A stretch of DNA of 64,000 bases, from contig NZ_PQSS01000032.1 in NCBI RefSeq assembly GCF_002920535.1, positions 1 through 64,000 of the forward strand, written 5' to 3'. Source of the stretch: Streptomyces sp. Ru71. GTDB lineage: Bacteria; Actinomycetota; Actinomycetes; Streptomycetales; Streptomycetaceae. Numbering within the stretch: position 1 is the first letter of the stretch; each line of letters starts with the position of its first letter. Made by a program: the position numbers and the translations under genes. Shown here one piece after another: positions 34,495 through 43,166 of this stretch. Below the pieces are notes generated by a model, which saw only the letters and a list, made by a program, of their open reading frames with translations, did no database searches and was not told where the DNA came from.

Positions 34495-35439
34495 TCAGAC
34501 GTCGATCCGGGACATACGGCGGATGAGGACGAAGCCGATCGCGTACAGCACGAACGCGATCAGCACGCAGGCCTGGCCGACCGGTGAACCCGTCATGCGG
34601 TCCAGGGCGCCGTCCTTGACGCCGTTCATCAGGAACAACGAACCGATGCCCATCACCGGGACCGCGTACGACGTCATGTTGACCTGGGAGAGCTGCGTGC
34701 GGATCTCCCGTCGGGTCTCCTTGCGCTCCTCCAGCGTCTCCGTCAGGTTGCGCAGGGCGCCGACCACCTGGCCGCCCGCCCGGTTGGACAGGACCAGGGT
34801 GGTGACCAGGACGACCAGCTCGCGGGAGGGAAGGCGGGCCGCCAGCTCCTCCAGGGCGTCGTCCAGCGACACGCCGACCGCCAACTGGTCGGCCACCTTG
34901 GCCAGTTCCTCGCCGGCCGGGGCCTCCAGCTCCTCGGCCGCCATGCCGATCGCGGTGCGCAGGGCGAGGCCGGCCTGGGTGGCGTTGGCCAGGATGCGGG
35001 CGAGTTCGGGCAGTTGGTTGATGAACTTCTCGATGCGTTTCTGGCGTTGCCAGGTGAGGAACTGCAGGGCCGCCCAGATGCCCAGGAGGCCGGCGATCGG
35101 GCCGAAGAAGGGGGCCAGGGTGGCCTGGCCGAGCAGCCACAGGCCGGCGACGGTCGCCAGCATCGCCGCGAAGAACTCGCCCGGGGTGACGTCCAGGCCG
35201 GTGGCGGCCAGCCGCAGCTCCAGTTTCCGGCCGAGCCGGGTGCGGCGCAGGCGGCGGTCCAGGCCGCGGAAGTGGCGGGTGCGGCCGGTGACCGCGGCCG
35301 ACCCGGTGTGGGTCAGGCGGTCGACGAGCGCGGCGCGCTGGGCCCGGCCCCGGGCGTAGCCGTGGACGCCGGCGACGGCGAGGACGCAGGTGAGCAGGGT
35401 GACGCCGGTGGTGAGCGTGATCAGGGTGTTCAGTTCCAT
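34495..35439 (-). CDS. tadB: Tad pilus inner-membrane platform protein TadB
   Basis: 314 residues. An N-terminal span (LITLTTGVTLLTCVLAVAGV), two spans around 90-125, then the F-domain (INQLPELARILANATQAGLA, LRTAIGMAAEELEAPAGEEL, SNRAGGQVVGALRNLTETLE) and a last span (QACVLIAFVLYAIGFVLIRR). Paired with TadC. The ATG lies 6 bp after the tadA stop. Membrane topology and order match actinobacterial Tad clusters. Confidence 0.9.
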   Translation of the reverse strand: MELNTLITLTTGVTLLTCVLAVAGVHGYARGRAQRAALVDRLTHTGSAAVTGRTRHFRGLDRRLRRTRLGRKLELRLAATGLDVTPGEFFAAMLATVAGLWLLGQATLAPFFGPIAGLLGIWAALQFLTWQRQKRIEKFINQLPELARILANATQAGLALRTAIGMAAEELEAPAGEELAKVADQLAVGVSLDDALEELAARLPSRELVVLVTTLVLSNRAGGQVVGALRNLTETLEERKETRREIRTQLSQVNMTSYAVPVMGIGSLFLMNGVKDGALDRMTGSPVGQACVLIAFVLYAIGFVLIRRMSRIDV

Positions 35440-35445
35440 GGCGTC

Positions 35446-36783
35446 CTACCTCGCCTCTCGGGTGGCCAGTTGGTCGGCCGACGCAGCCACGCCGTAGGCC
35501 TGTGGGATGGGCTGGCCGGCCATGTAGAGGCGGTCGGCGGTGCGGCGCGGGAGCGGGAAGTACTGGAAGGTGCCGTACACGCGGCCGTCGGCGGTCATCG
35601 GCTGTGCCTGGAAGCGGGCGACCGTGGCCAGGCGGTACGGCTCGCCGCCGTGGCTGTCGAGCAGGGCGATCTCGGTGATGCGGCGGGCGCCGTCGGGGAA
35701 GCGGGTGAGCTGGACGATGACGTCGACGGCGCTGTTGATCTGGTCGTGCAGGGCGACGAAGGGGATCTCCACGTCGGACATGGAGGCCAGGGTCTGCAGC
35801 CGGGTGAGCGCGTCCTCGGCGCTGTTGGCGTGCACGGTGGCCAGGGAGCCGTCGTGGCCGGTGGACATGGCCTGGAGCATGTCGAGGGACTCGCCGCCGC
35901 GGACCTCTCCGACGACGATCCGGTCGGGCCGCATCCGCAGCGAGTTGCGGACCAGGTCGCGGATGGTGATACGGCCCTTGCCCTCGACGTTGGGCGGGCG
36001 GGACTCCAGGCGGATCACATGGGACTGCTGGAGCTGGAGTTCGGCGGAGTCCTCGATGGTGATGATGCGTTCGCCCTCGGGGATCAGCCCGGACAGGGCG
36101 TTGAGCAGGGTCGTCTTCCCGGTGCCGGTGGCGCCGGAGACGATGATGTTGAAGCGGGCCTGCACCAGGCCGGCCAGCAGGAACACCATGTGCTCGTCGA
36201 GGGAGTCGAAGCCGACCAGCTCGTGCAGGGTGAAGGAGCGCGGGAAGCGGCGGATGGTGAGGGTGGGGCCGGTCAGGGACAGCGGCGGGATGATCACGTT
36301 GACGCGTTCGCCGGAGGGGAGGCGGGCGTCGACCATGGGGTTCGACTCGTCGACGCGGCGGTTGACGGTGGAGACGATCCGCTCGATGGTCTGCATCAGC
36401 TGGTCGGCGCTGGCGAAGCGCAGCGGGAGCTGTTCGACGCGGCCGGCCCGTTCGACGAAGATCGCGTCGGGGCCGTTGACCATGATCTCGGTGATGGAGG
36501 CGTCTTCGAGGAGGGGTTCGAGGATGCCGAGGCCGAGGGCTTCGTCGACCACGCGGCGGATCAGCTGCGAGCGTTCGACCGTGGACAGGACCGGGCCCTC
36601 GCGGCTGATGATGTGGCCGAGGACGCGCTCCAGGCGGGCCCGGCGCTCGGCGGCGGCCAGCGCGCCCATCTCCGCGAGGTCGATCTCCTCCAGCAGCTTG
36701 GCGCGGTAGGAGGCGACCAGATGGCCGTCCTCGCCGCGGCTGCGGTGCTCCTCGGGGGAGCTGACGCGTGCCCGCAGGCTCAT
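35446..36783 (-). CDS. tadA: Tad pilus secretion ATPase TadA (CpaF)
   Basis: 445-residue GspE/VirB11-type hexameric ATPase. Walker A GATGTGKTT at 217-225, the Asp box IITIEDSAELQL, the Walker B region RIVVGEVRGGESLDMLQAM and the His box TGHDGSLATVHANS are all intact. The N-terminal half (about 60-200) is the usual CpaF adaptor (ASITEIMVNGPDAIFVERAG). Cytoplasmic, it powers assembly of the Flp pilus with TadB/TadC. ATG 36783 follows the preceding stop after 1 bp. Confidence 0.94.
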   Translation of the reverse strand: MSLRARVSSPEEHRSRGEDGHLVASYRAKLLEEIDLAEMGALAAAERRARLERVLGHIISREGPVLSTVERSQLIRRVVDEALGLGILEPLLEDASITEIMVNGPDAIFVERAGRVEQLPLRFASADQLMQTIERIVSTVNRRVDESNPMVDARLPSGERVNVIIPPLSLTGPTLTIRRFPRSFTLHELVGFDSLDEHMVFLLAGLVQARFNIIVSGATGTGKTTLLNALSGLIPEGERIITIEDSAELQLQQSHVIRLESRPPNVEGKGRITIRDLVRNSLRMRPDRIVVGEVRGGESLDMLQAMSTGHDGSLATVHANSAEDALTRLQTLASMSDVEIPFVALHDQINSAVDVIVQLTRFPDGARRITEIALLDSHGGEPYRLATVARFQAQPMTADGRVYGTFQYFPLPRRTADRLYMAGQPIPQAYGVAASADQLATREAR

Positions 36784-36784
36784 C

Positions 36785-37156
36785 TCAGGTGCTCCTCGGT
36801 CGGTGGTCGAGCGGCATGGTCGCGGTGCGGGTGGCCTCCCCGAAGTCCCAGCCGGGGACCAGGGACGGGATGTGGACGGCCGCGGTGACCCGTACGGCCT
36901 CGCCCAGATCGGCCCTGCTGCACGCGGTGCCGTCGGCGAGGCCGCCGCTGACCGCGCCGACGCACGCCGCCTGGTAGTCCTCGTCCAGGGAGGCGCTGCG
37001 CGCCCCGGCCCGGGCGGCGGTGCCCGCCTGCTGGGCGGTGTAGGCGACCAGGCCGAGCTGGATGCCGGCGAGGGCGACGAGCAGCAGGATCGGCAGGAAG
37101 CCGAGGTATTCGAGGGCCACCTGCCCGCGGTCCCGGGCGTCACCGTCGTACCGCAT
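36785..37156 (-). CDS. TadE-like pseudopilin
   Basis: 123 residues. DRGQVALEYLGFLPILLLVA is a TadE-type N-terminus: Gly-(X)4-Glu-Tyr followed by a hydrophobic helix, then QAGTAARAGARSASL. The extracytoplasmic tail has a Cys pair (AACVGAV, TACSRAD). TadE/TadF pseudopilins are processed by the prepilin peptidase and are needed for pilus assembly. The ATG overlaps the stop of the upstream sister gene (ATGA), and tadA begins 1 bp after its own stop. Confidence 0.82.
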   Translation of the reverse strand: MRYDGDARDRGQVALEYLGFLPILLLVALAGIQLGLVAYTAQQAGTAARAGARSASLDEDYQAACVGAVSGGLADGTACSRADLGEAVRVTAAVHIPSLVPGWDFGEATRTATMPLDHRPRST

Positions 37157-37536
37157 CAGTGCTTCGCCTCCTCCACCGCGCCCGCCGAGCCGTGGACCTT
37201 GAACGGGAAGCCGAGCACGCCCGGGAAGAGGATCGGGACCTCCAGGGAGACCCGGGCGGTCACATAGCCGTCCGCGGTCACGCAGCCGATGTCCGCGGCG
37301 CCCCGCCACGGGCCGGACAGCTTGTCCGTGCCGGCCTGCCGGCAGGCCGCGTCGCGCGCCCCCGGCTCGGCGGCCGTGCCCGCCCGCACCGCCTCGTCGG
37401 CGGCGTTCCCGGCGAGGGTGTAGGTGTAGCCGACGAGCACGCACTGCCACAGCGCCACCAGCGTGACGATGATCAGCGGGGTCATGCCGAGGAACTCGAC
37501 GGTGACCTGGCCCCCGTCTCCCGTGCGCCGCTTCAC
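37156..37536 (-). CDS. TadE/TadF-like pseudopilin
   Basis: 126 residues from GTG 37536, which overlaps the cpaE stop (GTGA). GDGGQVTVEFLGMTPLIIVT is the Gly-(X)4-Glu-Phe processing motif and membrane helix, followed by AGNAADEAVRAGTAA and a Cys pair (AACRQAG, IGCVTAD) in the outer domain. It looks like a duplicate of the next gene with a divergent tail, giving two minor pseudopilins. Confidence 0.82.
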   Translation of the reverse strand: MKRRTGDGGQVTVEFLGMTPLIIVTLVALWQCVLVGYTYTLAGNAADEAVRAGTAAEPGARDAACRQAGTDKLSGPWRGAADIGCVTADGYVTARVSLEVPILFPGVLGFPFKVHGSAGAVEEAKH

Positions 37537-38771
37537 CCGCCCTCCCTCCGCCTGCGCAGCACCAGCGCGCCGCGTCCGCTCGCCCGGTGGCCGCCCTCGG
37601 AGGAGCGCGCGAGGCCGAGTTCGCCGGCGAGGGTCCACAGGGCCTGTTTCACGGCCGACTTGTTGTCCAGCTCGTGCAGGCGGCCGGAGTCGACGACCGC
37701 CTGGAGTTCCTTGAAGTGGGCGGGGATCGCGGTGGCCGCGAGGGCGGTGCCGGTGATCTTCTGGATGAGGGAGGGCTGGATCTCCGTACCGCGGGTGTGC
37801 CGGTTGACGACGACGGTGGTCTCCTCGGCCTTGCGGATCTGGAGCCGGTCCCACAGGCGCACGGCCCGCTTGGCTCCTCGTACGGCGATCACATCCGGTG
37901 TGGTGACCAGCAGGGCGGTGTCGGCCATCTCCACGGCGGTCGCGCCGGCGCCGGACAACTGGGCGCCGCAGTCGATGACGACGACGTCGTAGCGGGAGCG
38001 CAGGGCGCTGACGAGGTGGCGGGCGGCGCGGTCGGTGACGTCCTCGCCGCGTTCGCCCTCGGCGGGGGCGAGCAGCAGGGCGAGTCCGGTGTCGTGGTTG
38101 AAGACGGCGTCGGCGAGGACGCGCGGGGTGATGTCGGTGATGGTCGCGAGGTCGACGACGGAGCGGCGGAACTGGACGTCGAGGTAGGAGGCGATGTCCC
38201 CGGTCTGCAGGTCGAGGTCGACAAGGGCGGTGGCGCGTCCGGCGGCCTGGGCGGCGAGGGCGAGGTGGACTGCGGTGACGGTGGCGCCGACGCCGCCCTT
38301 GGCCCCGCTGACGGTGACGACGGTGCCGCCGGAGCCGGTGAACACGTCACCGCCATGGCCGAGGTGGCGCCGGACGCCGGTGGACCACTGGGCGACGGCC
38401 TGGACGCGGCTGGCGAGTTCCTCGTACGACAGCGGCAGCGCGAGCAGGCCGCGGGCGCCGGCGTCCATGGCGGCGGAGAACAGCACGGGGCTGGCGTCGG
38501 TGGTGACGAGGATGACGCCGACCGCCGGGAAGCGCAGGGCGACCTCGCGGATCAGCTCCAGGGCGGGGACGGGCCCGATGCGTTCGTGGACGACGACGAC
38601 CTCGGGCAGTTCGTCGACGGACTCGGCGGCGAGGCGGGCGAGGGTGTCGACGAGCTGGGTGGAGTCGACGACGGGGGCGGCCGGTTCGGCGTCGGGGAGC
38701 TGGCTGAGCAGGGTCGTCAGGGACCGTACGGCGTCGGCGTCACCGACCGCGGGGAGGATCCTCGTGGGCAT
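37533..38771 (-). CDS. TadZ/CpaE-like ParA-family ATPase
   Basis: 412 residues. The N-terminal part (about 1-135) looks like a degenerate response-regulator domain (EVVVVHERIGPVPALELIRE, VGVILVTTDASPVLFSAAMD). The C-terminal MinD/ParA ATPase has a deviant Walker A SGAKGGVGATVTA (Thr/Ser position replaced by Ala-Thr), LVDLDLQTGDI and YDVVVIDCGAQLSG. CpaE/TadZ proteins place the pilus machine in the cell; in Streptomyces and mycobacteria related proteins were first annotated as septum-site-determining (Ssd). Confidence 0.88.
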   Translation of the reverse strand: MPTRILPAVGDADAVRSLTTLLSQLPDAEPAAPVVDSTQLVDTLARLAAESVDELPEVVVVHERIGPVPALELIREVALRFPAVGVILVTTDASPVLFSAAMDAGARGLLALPLSYEELASRVQAVAQWSTGVRRHLGHGGDVFTGSGGTVVTVSGAKGGVGATVTAVHLALAAQAAGRATALVDLDLQTGDIASYLDVQFRRSVVDLATITDITPRVLADAVFNHDTGLALLLAPAEGERGEDVTDRAARHLVSALRSRYDVVVIDCGAQLSGAGATAVEMADTALLVTTPDVIAVRGAKRAVRLWDRLQIRKAEETTVVVNRHTRGTEIQPSLIQKITGTALAATAIPAHFKELQAVVDSGRLHELDNKSAVKQALWTLAGELGLARSSEGGHRASGRGALVLRRRREGG

Positions 38772-38780
38772 GCGGGCTCC

Positions 38781-39485
38781 TCACTTGTCCTTGGCGAGTT
38801 CGTACGTCCGGGCCTGCGGGGGCACGGTGGCGTCGCCGCCGGGGGCCACGAGGGCGAGGCGGACCCGCTTGGCGAACGACTCGGCGTAGGTGATGCGCTG
38901 GGCGTCGAGCGCGGAGAGCGCGAAGGTGATGGGGACGGCCTCGGTGGTGCGGGTGCGCCGGTCGGCGTCGGGTTCGAGGGCGGTGAGCTTGCCGACGTTG
39001 AGGACCTTGGCGCCGGTGACGATGACCCGGGAGGTGTCGGGGTCACCGTCCTTCTGTCCCTCGAAGGTGGCATAGACGTTGACGGAGGCGCCGGGGGTGA
39101 TCTGGCCGGCGACCCCGGTGGCCGCGTCGATCATGATGGCGACCTCCTGCTGCCCGGGCTGCAGGGCCGGCTGGTCGACGATCATGTCGCGCTGCAGCAG
39201 CGAGCCCGCCCGCAGTGTGGTGACGGCGATCTTGCCCCGGACGGCGGCGAGGTCGGTGACGGCGGTGTCCGACAGCCAGCGCTTGGGCATCCTCACCTGT
39301 TTGAACTGGCCGGGGCTGAGCGCGGTGTAGGGCGCCACGTCGCTCCTGACCTCGTACGCGGTGACCTCGGGCCCGACCTTGGACTTCGCGTCGTCGACGA
39401 CGGACAGCACGCCGGCGAACGCGCCGAGCGCGCACAGGACCGACAGGAGCAGGAGGATGACGCCGCGGCGCTGACGGGAGTTCAT
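38781..39485 (-). CDS. cpaB: CpaB/RcpC pilus assembly protein (SAF domain)
   Basis: 234 residues. One N-terminal span (RGVILLLLSVLCALGAFAGV), then a SAF domain (YEVRSDVAPYTALSPGQFKQ, TTLRAGSLLQRDMIV) and the CpaB beta domain (VAIMIDAATGVAGQITPGAS, VNVYATFEGQ, RVIVTGAKVLNVG). RcpC/CpaB acts in the periplasm or wall space and is thought to stabilise the pilus or bind peptidoglycan. The ATG is 9 bp upstream-spaced from cpaE on the same strand. Confidence 0.88.
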   Translation of the reverse strand: MNSRQRRGVILLLLSVLCALGAFAGVLSVVDDAKSKVGPEVTAYEVRSDVAPYTALSPGQFKQVRMPKRWLSDTAVTDLAAVRGKIAVTTLRAGSLLQRDMIVDQPALQPGQQEVAIMIDAATGVAGQITPGASVNVYATFEGQKDGDPDTSRVIVTGAKVLNVGKLTALEPDADRRTRTTEAVPITFALSALDAQRITYAESFAKRVRLALVAPGGDATVPPQARTYELAKDK

Positions 39486-39543
39486 GGACCGTGCAACCTC
39501 ATCGGATGGTGGGCGAGGGGGGTGGCGGGTCGGTCGTACGGGC

Positions 39544-40389
39544 TCAGCCCGCGGGAACCGGGAGGTCGTGGGCGGGGGGCGGGGTGGCGGAGCAGAAGAC
39601 GCAGCGGTCGCCGATCACGTGGATGCCGCACCAGTGGCACAGGGTCTGCCGGACGGAGGCGACGAGCTGGTACAGCACGGACAGGTCGGAGAGGTAGGAG
39701 CAGAACTCGACGAGCTTGCCGGTGCCCCACCAGGCGGCCGACTCGGCGGGCAGCGGGGCCTCGTGCAGGCCCTGGACGTGCCAGGAGGGGGCGAGGGTGC
39801 CGGTGACCCAGTCGGAGGTGCTCTGCCCCTTGGCGTGCACCAGCCGGGTGGCGAACTCGGGCCCCTTGAGGGCGGCGCCGGGTCCGAGGCGAACCAGCTG
39901 CGGTTCGGGGTGGGCGAGCACGGCGAACTGGCTGCCCGGGAGCCAGGAGCGGGCGTGGGCCTTGAGGTCCACGGGGACGCGGTCGAGGCGGGCGACGGAG
40001 CCGAGCAGGGCGCCGGCGTGCAGGTAGTGCGTGAGCAGCCGGCCGGCCGAGGCGAGGACGCCGGGGCCGAGGTCGCAGGAGGCGAGCTGGCGCAGCTGGC
40101 GGGCGAGGACGGCGACGGCCAGCGGCGGCAGTTCGGGCCGGAAGAGCGCGATCCGGTCGCTCTCCAGCAGGGACCGCACGGTGTGCAGCCGCTGCTCGAC
40201 GCCGGCGGGGGTGCCCTGCGGGTATACGACGATGACGTGCCCGTGCTGCTCGACGAGCGCGTGCAGGGTCAGCACCGCCTGCTCCAGCGGCTGCCGTTCG
40301 AGGTCCGGCAGGACGGCGGCGGGCAGGGTCCGCTCGTCCTGCGCCGGCAGCGCCAGGCCGGCGCTGGTGACGGCGACGGCAGTTGGCAC
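39544..40389 (-). CDS. Unrecognised zinc-ribbon protein heading the Tad operon
   Basis: 281 residues from GTG 40389; GGGGGGAG lies just upstream, so the longer frame to 40407 is rejected because it would include that site. The body is mixed alpha/beta with no family I can name (AVLTLHALVEQHGHVIVVYP, GVLASAGRLLTHYLHAG). The C-terminal 45 residues carry two CXXC pairs, LCHWCGIHVIGDRCVFCSA, a likely zinc ribbon. It is the first gene of the Tad operon, 58 bp from cpaB. It may be a cytoplasmic regulatory or assembly factor. Confidence 0.72.
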   Translation of the reverse strand: MPTAVAVTSAGLALPAQDERTLPAAVLPDLERQPLEQAVLTLHALVEQHGHVIVVYPQGTPAGVEQRLHTVRSLLESDRIALFRPELPPLAVAVLARQLRQLASCDLGPGVLASAGRLLTHYLHAGALLGSVARLDRVPVDLKAHARSWLPGSQFAVLAHPEPQLVRLGPGAALKGPEFATRLVHAKGQSTSDWVTGTLAPSWHVQGLHEAPLPAESAAWWGTGKLVEFCSYLSDLSVLYQLVASVRQTLCHWCGIHVIGDRCVFCSATPPPAHDLPVPAG

Positions 40390-40613
40390 GTGCAGCTCCC
40401 CCCTCACGTCCCCGCTTCACACCGGCCGGTCCCACCGGTCACGTGAGCGCACCGGCGTGACTTCACTGCGTGACTACGTGAGCACTGTATCCACGCGTCT
40501 GTGACCGGAGAACAGCGTTTGAGTAGCTGGTGGAGAACTGCTGTCGCACAAGTCACGCCAAATCGGGGCAGGTTGCGCGATCAACCCGCCGCTCGACGGC
40601 CGTGCGACGGATT

Positions 40614-40651
40614 TGGTCTGGACCTCTTGACAGCTCAATTGGTCTGGACCA
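40614..40651 (+). promoter_or_regulatory. Two DasR-type 12-bp direct repeats of the chitinase promoter
   Basis: TGGTCTGGACCT (40614-40625) and TGGTCTGGACCA (40640-40651), 26 bp apart. They match the palindromic TGGTCTAGACCA core of DasR operators and the paired direct repeats long known in Streptomyces chitinase promoters. TTGACA (40627-40632) lies between the copies as a -35 box, so bound DasR would block RNA polymerase until GlcN-6-P type ligands release it. Confidence 0.85.
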
Positions 40652-40661
40652 ACTTGTTGTC

Positions 40662-42356
40662 ATGTCCCCACATAAGAGATCGGCACGGCTCTGGTCGGGC
40701 GCCGTCACCGCCGCCCTCGCCCTCACCTTCGCGGGCACGGGCCAGGCGTCCGCAGCGGACGTCAACAACGTCAGGAACGCCGGCTTCGAGTCCGGCCTGA
40801 GCAACTGGACCTGCTCCGCGAACAGCGGTACGACGGTCACCTCACCGGCGCACGGCGGCACTTCCGCCCTGAAGGCGACCCCGGCCGGGCAGGACAACGC
40901 GCGCTGCACGCAGACGGTCGCCGTGAAGCCCAACTCGACCTACAGCCTGGGCGCCTGGGTCCAGGGCGGCTACGCCTACCTGGGCGTGACGGGCACGGGC
41001 ACGACGGACGTCTCGACGTGGACGCCGGACTCGCCGACGTGGAAGCAGCTGACGACGAGCTTCACCACGGGCGCCTCCACGACCTCGGTGACCCTCTACC
41101 TGCACGGCTGGTACGGCCAGGCCGCGTACTACGCCGACGACGTGCAGGTGTACGGCCCCGACGGCGGCGGAGGCACGGACCCGGCCCCGACGGTCCCGGC
41201 CGCCCCCGCGGGCCTGACGGTCTCCGGCACGACGTCCTCCTCCGTCTCCCTGTCCTGGAACGCGGTGTCGGGCGCGACCGGCTACACGGTCTACCGTGAC
41301 GGCACCAAGGCGACGACGGTCACCGGCACGTCGGCGACGGTGACCGGCCTGACGGCGTCGACGTCGTACTCCTTCCAGGTCACGGCGTCCAACGCGGCAG
41401 GCGAATCGGCCAGGTCGACGGCGGTGACGGCGACGACGGCCGCGACGGGCGGCGGAGGCGGCGGAGGCGGTCTGCCCAAGCACGCGGTGACGGGCTACTG
41501 GCAGAACTTCAACAACGGCGCGACCGTGCAGAAGCTGTCGGACGTGCCGTCGGCCTACGACATCATCGCGGTCGCCTTCGCGGACGCGACGACGACGCCG
41601 GGCGCGGTGAGCTTCACGCTGGACTCGGCGGGCCTCGGCGGCTACACGGTGGACCAGTTCAAGGCGGACATCCGGGCCAAGCAGGCGGCCGGCAAGAAGG
41701 TCATCGTCTCGGTGGGCGGCCAGAACGGCACGGTGTCGATCAACGACGCGACGTCGGCGACGAACTTCGCGAACTCGGTGTACGCGCTGATGCAGACGTA
41801 CGGCTTCGACGGCGTCGACATCGACCTGGAGAACGGCCTGAACGCGACGTACATGACGCAGGCGCTGCGGGCGCTCGCGGCGAAGGCGGGCCCGTCCCTG
41901 ATCCTCACGATGGCCCCGCAGACGATCGACATGCAGTCCACGTCGGCCGGCTACTTCCAGACGGCGCTGAACGTGAAGGACATCCTCACGGTCGTCAACA
42001 TGCAGTACTACAACAGCGGTTCCATGCTGGGCTGTGACGGCAAGGTCTACAGCCAGGGCACGGTCGACTTCCTCACGGCCCTGGCCTGCATCCAGCTCCA
42101 GGGCGGCCTCGCCCCGTCCCAGGTGGGCCTCGGCCTCCCGGCGTCCACCCGCGCGGCGGGCGGCGGCTACGTGGCCCCGAGCGTCGTGAACGCAGCCCTG
42201 GACTGCCTGACGAAGCTGACGAACTGCGGCAGTTTCAAGCCGTCGAAGACGTACCCCGACCTGCGGGGCGCGATGACCTGGTCGACGAACTGGGACGCGA
42301 CGGCGGGCAACGCGTGGTCCTCGGCTGTGGGGGCGCATGTGCACGCGCTGCCGTGA
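40662..42356 (+). CDS. Secreted family 18 chitinase with CBM and FnIII domains
   Basis: 564 residues. A Sec signal peptide ends near ASA-ADV (about 33), then a carbohydrate-binding beta-sandwich (about 34-165: NAGFESGLSNWTCSANSG), a fibronectin III domain (about 175-262), a Gly linker and the GH18 barrel (about 275-564). The catalytic motif DGVDIDLE is at 383-390 with Glu390 as acid; MTMAPQ-like and MQYYNS blocks form the subsites. It releases chitooligosaccharides outside the cell. ATG 40662 has no ribosome site and lies 30 bp from the TTGACA box, so the transcript may be leaderless. Confidence 0.95.
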   Translation: MSPHKRSARLWSGAVTAALALTFAGTGQASAADVNNVRNAGFESGLSNWTCSANSGTTVTSPAHGGTSALKATPAGQDNARCTQTVAVKPNSTYSLGAWVQGGYAYLGVTGTGTTDVSTWTPDSPTWKQLTTSFTTGASTTSVTLYLHGWYGQAAYYADDVQVYGPDGGGGTDPAPTVPAAPAGLTVSGTTSSSVSLSWNAVSGATGYTVYRDGTKATTVTGTSATVTGLTASTSYSFQVTASNAAGESARSTAVTATTAATGGGGGGGGLPKHAVTGYWQNFNNGATVQKLSDVPSAYDIIAVAFADATTTPGAVSFTLDSAGLGGYTVDQFKADIRAKQAAGKKVIVSVGGQNGTVSINDATSATNFANSVYALMQTYGFDGVDIDLENGLNATYMTQALRALAAKAGPSLILTMAPQTIDMQSTSAGYFQTALNVKDILTVVNMQYYNSGSMLGCDGKVYSQGTVDFLTALACIQLQGGLAPSQVGLGLPASTRAAGGGYVAPSVVNAALDCLTKLTNCGSFKPSKTYPDLRGAMTWSTNWDATAGNAWSSAVGAHVHALP

Positions 42357-42436
42357 CGTGTGCCCCGGTGTTCAGGGGCGCCCCGCCCGCGGCTTCACGC
42401 GGGCGGGGCAATCTGCGTGCACGCGCTGCCGTGACG
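42339..42436 (+). repeat. 20-bp duplication of the chitinase 3' end
   Basis: GTGCACGCGCTGCCGTGACG, which encodes the last residues and stop of the chitinase, occurs at 42339-42358 and again at 42417-42436, on either side of the terminator hairpin. Confidence 0.8.
42380..42409 (+). terminator. Terminator after the chitinase gene
   Basis: GCCCCGCCCGC (42380-42390) and its exact complement (42399-42409) with an 8-base loop, 24 bp after the chitinase stop. Confidence 0.75.
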
Positions 42437-42495
42437 GGTGACGCAGTGACGGGGAGCGCCCCTGGCCGGGGGCGTTTGCCGTACGGCTGGCTGCC

Positions 42496-42810
42496 TCACA
42501 GGACGATCGACCAGAGGGACCCGGCTGCCGAGCCGCCGTGGGCACGCTCCAGCGCGGGCGGCACCACGCGCTCCAGGCCGCGCGCCAGGCGATGGACCTG
42601 GAGCGATACAGTCACCGCCGCCCAGATTCCGCTGTCTCTCGAAAACGCGATTTCGACGAGCCCGTAGTCCCGTCGCATGCGCCCCTTGCGCACGTCATCG
42701 AGAAAGTCGTCGCCAAGCCTCGCCTGCCACGCCTCCGGCGTGGCCCCGAGCGAGACGCCGAGCACTTCTCGCCGCAGGGCTGCGAGAACATAGAAGTCGA
42801 TGTCCGACAT
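42496..42810 (-). CDS. Hypothetical protein, possible immunity-type
   Basis: 104 residues from ATG 42810 (MSDIDFYVLAALRREVLG). The sequence SLGATPEAWQARLGDDFLDD then KGRMRRDYGLVEIAFSRDSG and WAAVTVSLQVHRLARG is a mixed alpha/beta fold. I have a general impression of similar small Streptomyces proteins near toxin or recombination loci, but name no family. The end may be truncated, since it stops soon after the last strand. No partner gene is obvious. Confidence 0.5.
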   Translation of the reverse strand: MSDIDFYVLAALRREVLGVSLGATPEAWQARLGDDFLDDVRKGRMRRDYGLVEIAFSRDSGIWAAVTVSLQVHRLARGLERVVPPALERAHGGSAAGSLWSIVL

Positions 42811-43166
42811 CAGCCGCCCGCTGCCGCCTTGTTCATCTTCACGTCCTCCACGTACCGCGGCAGGCCGGGACGTTCGGAGCAAAAGGTGACGTGTGCCGTG
42901 AGCAAGTCGGGCTCAAGTCCCCCGTCGGACAAGACCGACTTCCTCCTCGGCCAAGGAGTCGCGCGCCTTCATCCGGGACATCGCCGGCCAGGAGGATCAC
43001 TGCCTCACCGACACCCGGGACGCCCCTGCGGCGGATGATCCTCGCCATCAAGGCCGGGCAAGGCCGATCACCTGCTCTGAGGGGCCCAAGGAACGTGTGA
43101 AACATTTCCCCTCTCCACCGCATCAAGGAGGTGTAGGCGCCGCACGGCACGACGCAAGGGGAGCAG
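42811..43166. other. 356-bp gap, possibly with decayed coding sequence
   Basis: Open frames here are short and broken. On the plus strand GTG 42898 gives VSKSGSSPPSDKTDFLL, and a +1 shift continues as KESRAFIRDIAGQEDH, which looks like a frameshifted small gene remnant, but I recognise no parent. The last 40 bp should carry the sigma-factor promoter. Confidence 0.3.

Noticed and set aside
31457-35140. 1227-codon open frame on the minus strand
   Set aside because: Only its last 243 codons (the response regulator) are real. The remainder is a shadow of the kinase, tadC and tadB frames, as expected at this GC content.
42891-43100. Small plus-strand frame before the sigma factor
   Set aside because: Basic, Pro/Arg-rich product with no ribosome site and no recognised fold. 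Treated as possible decayed sequence only.
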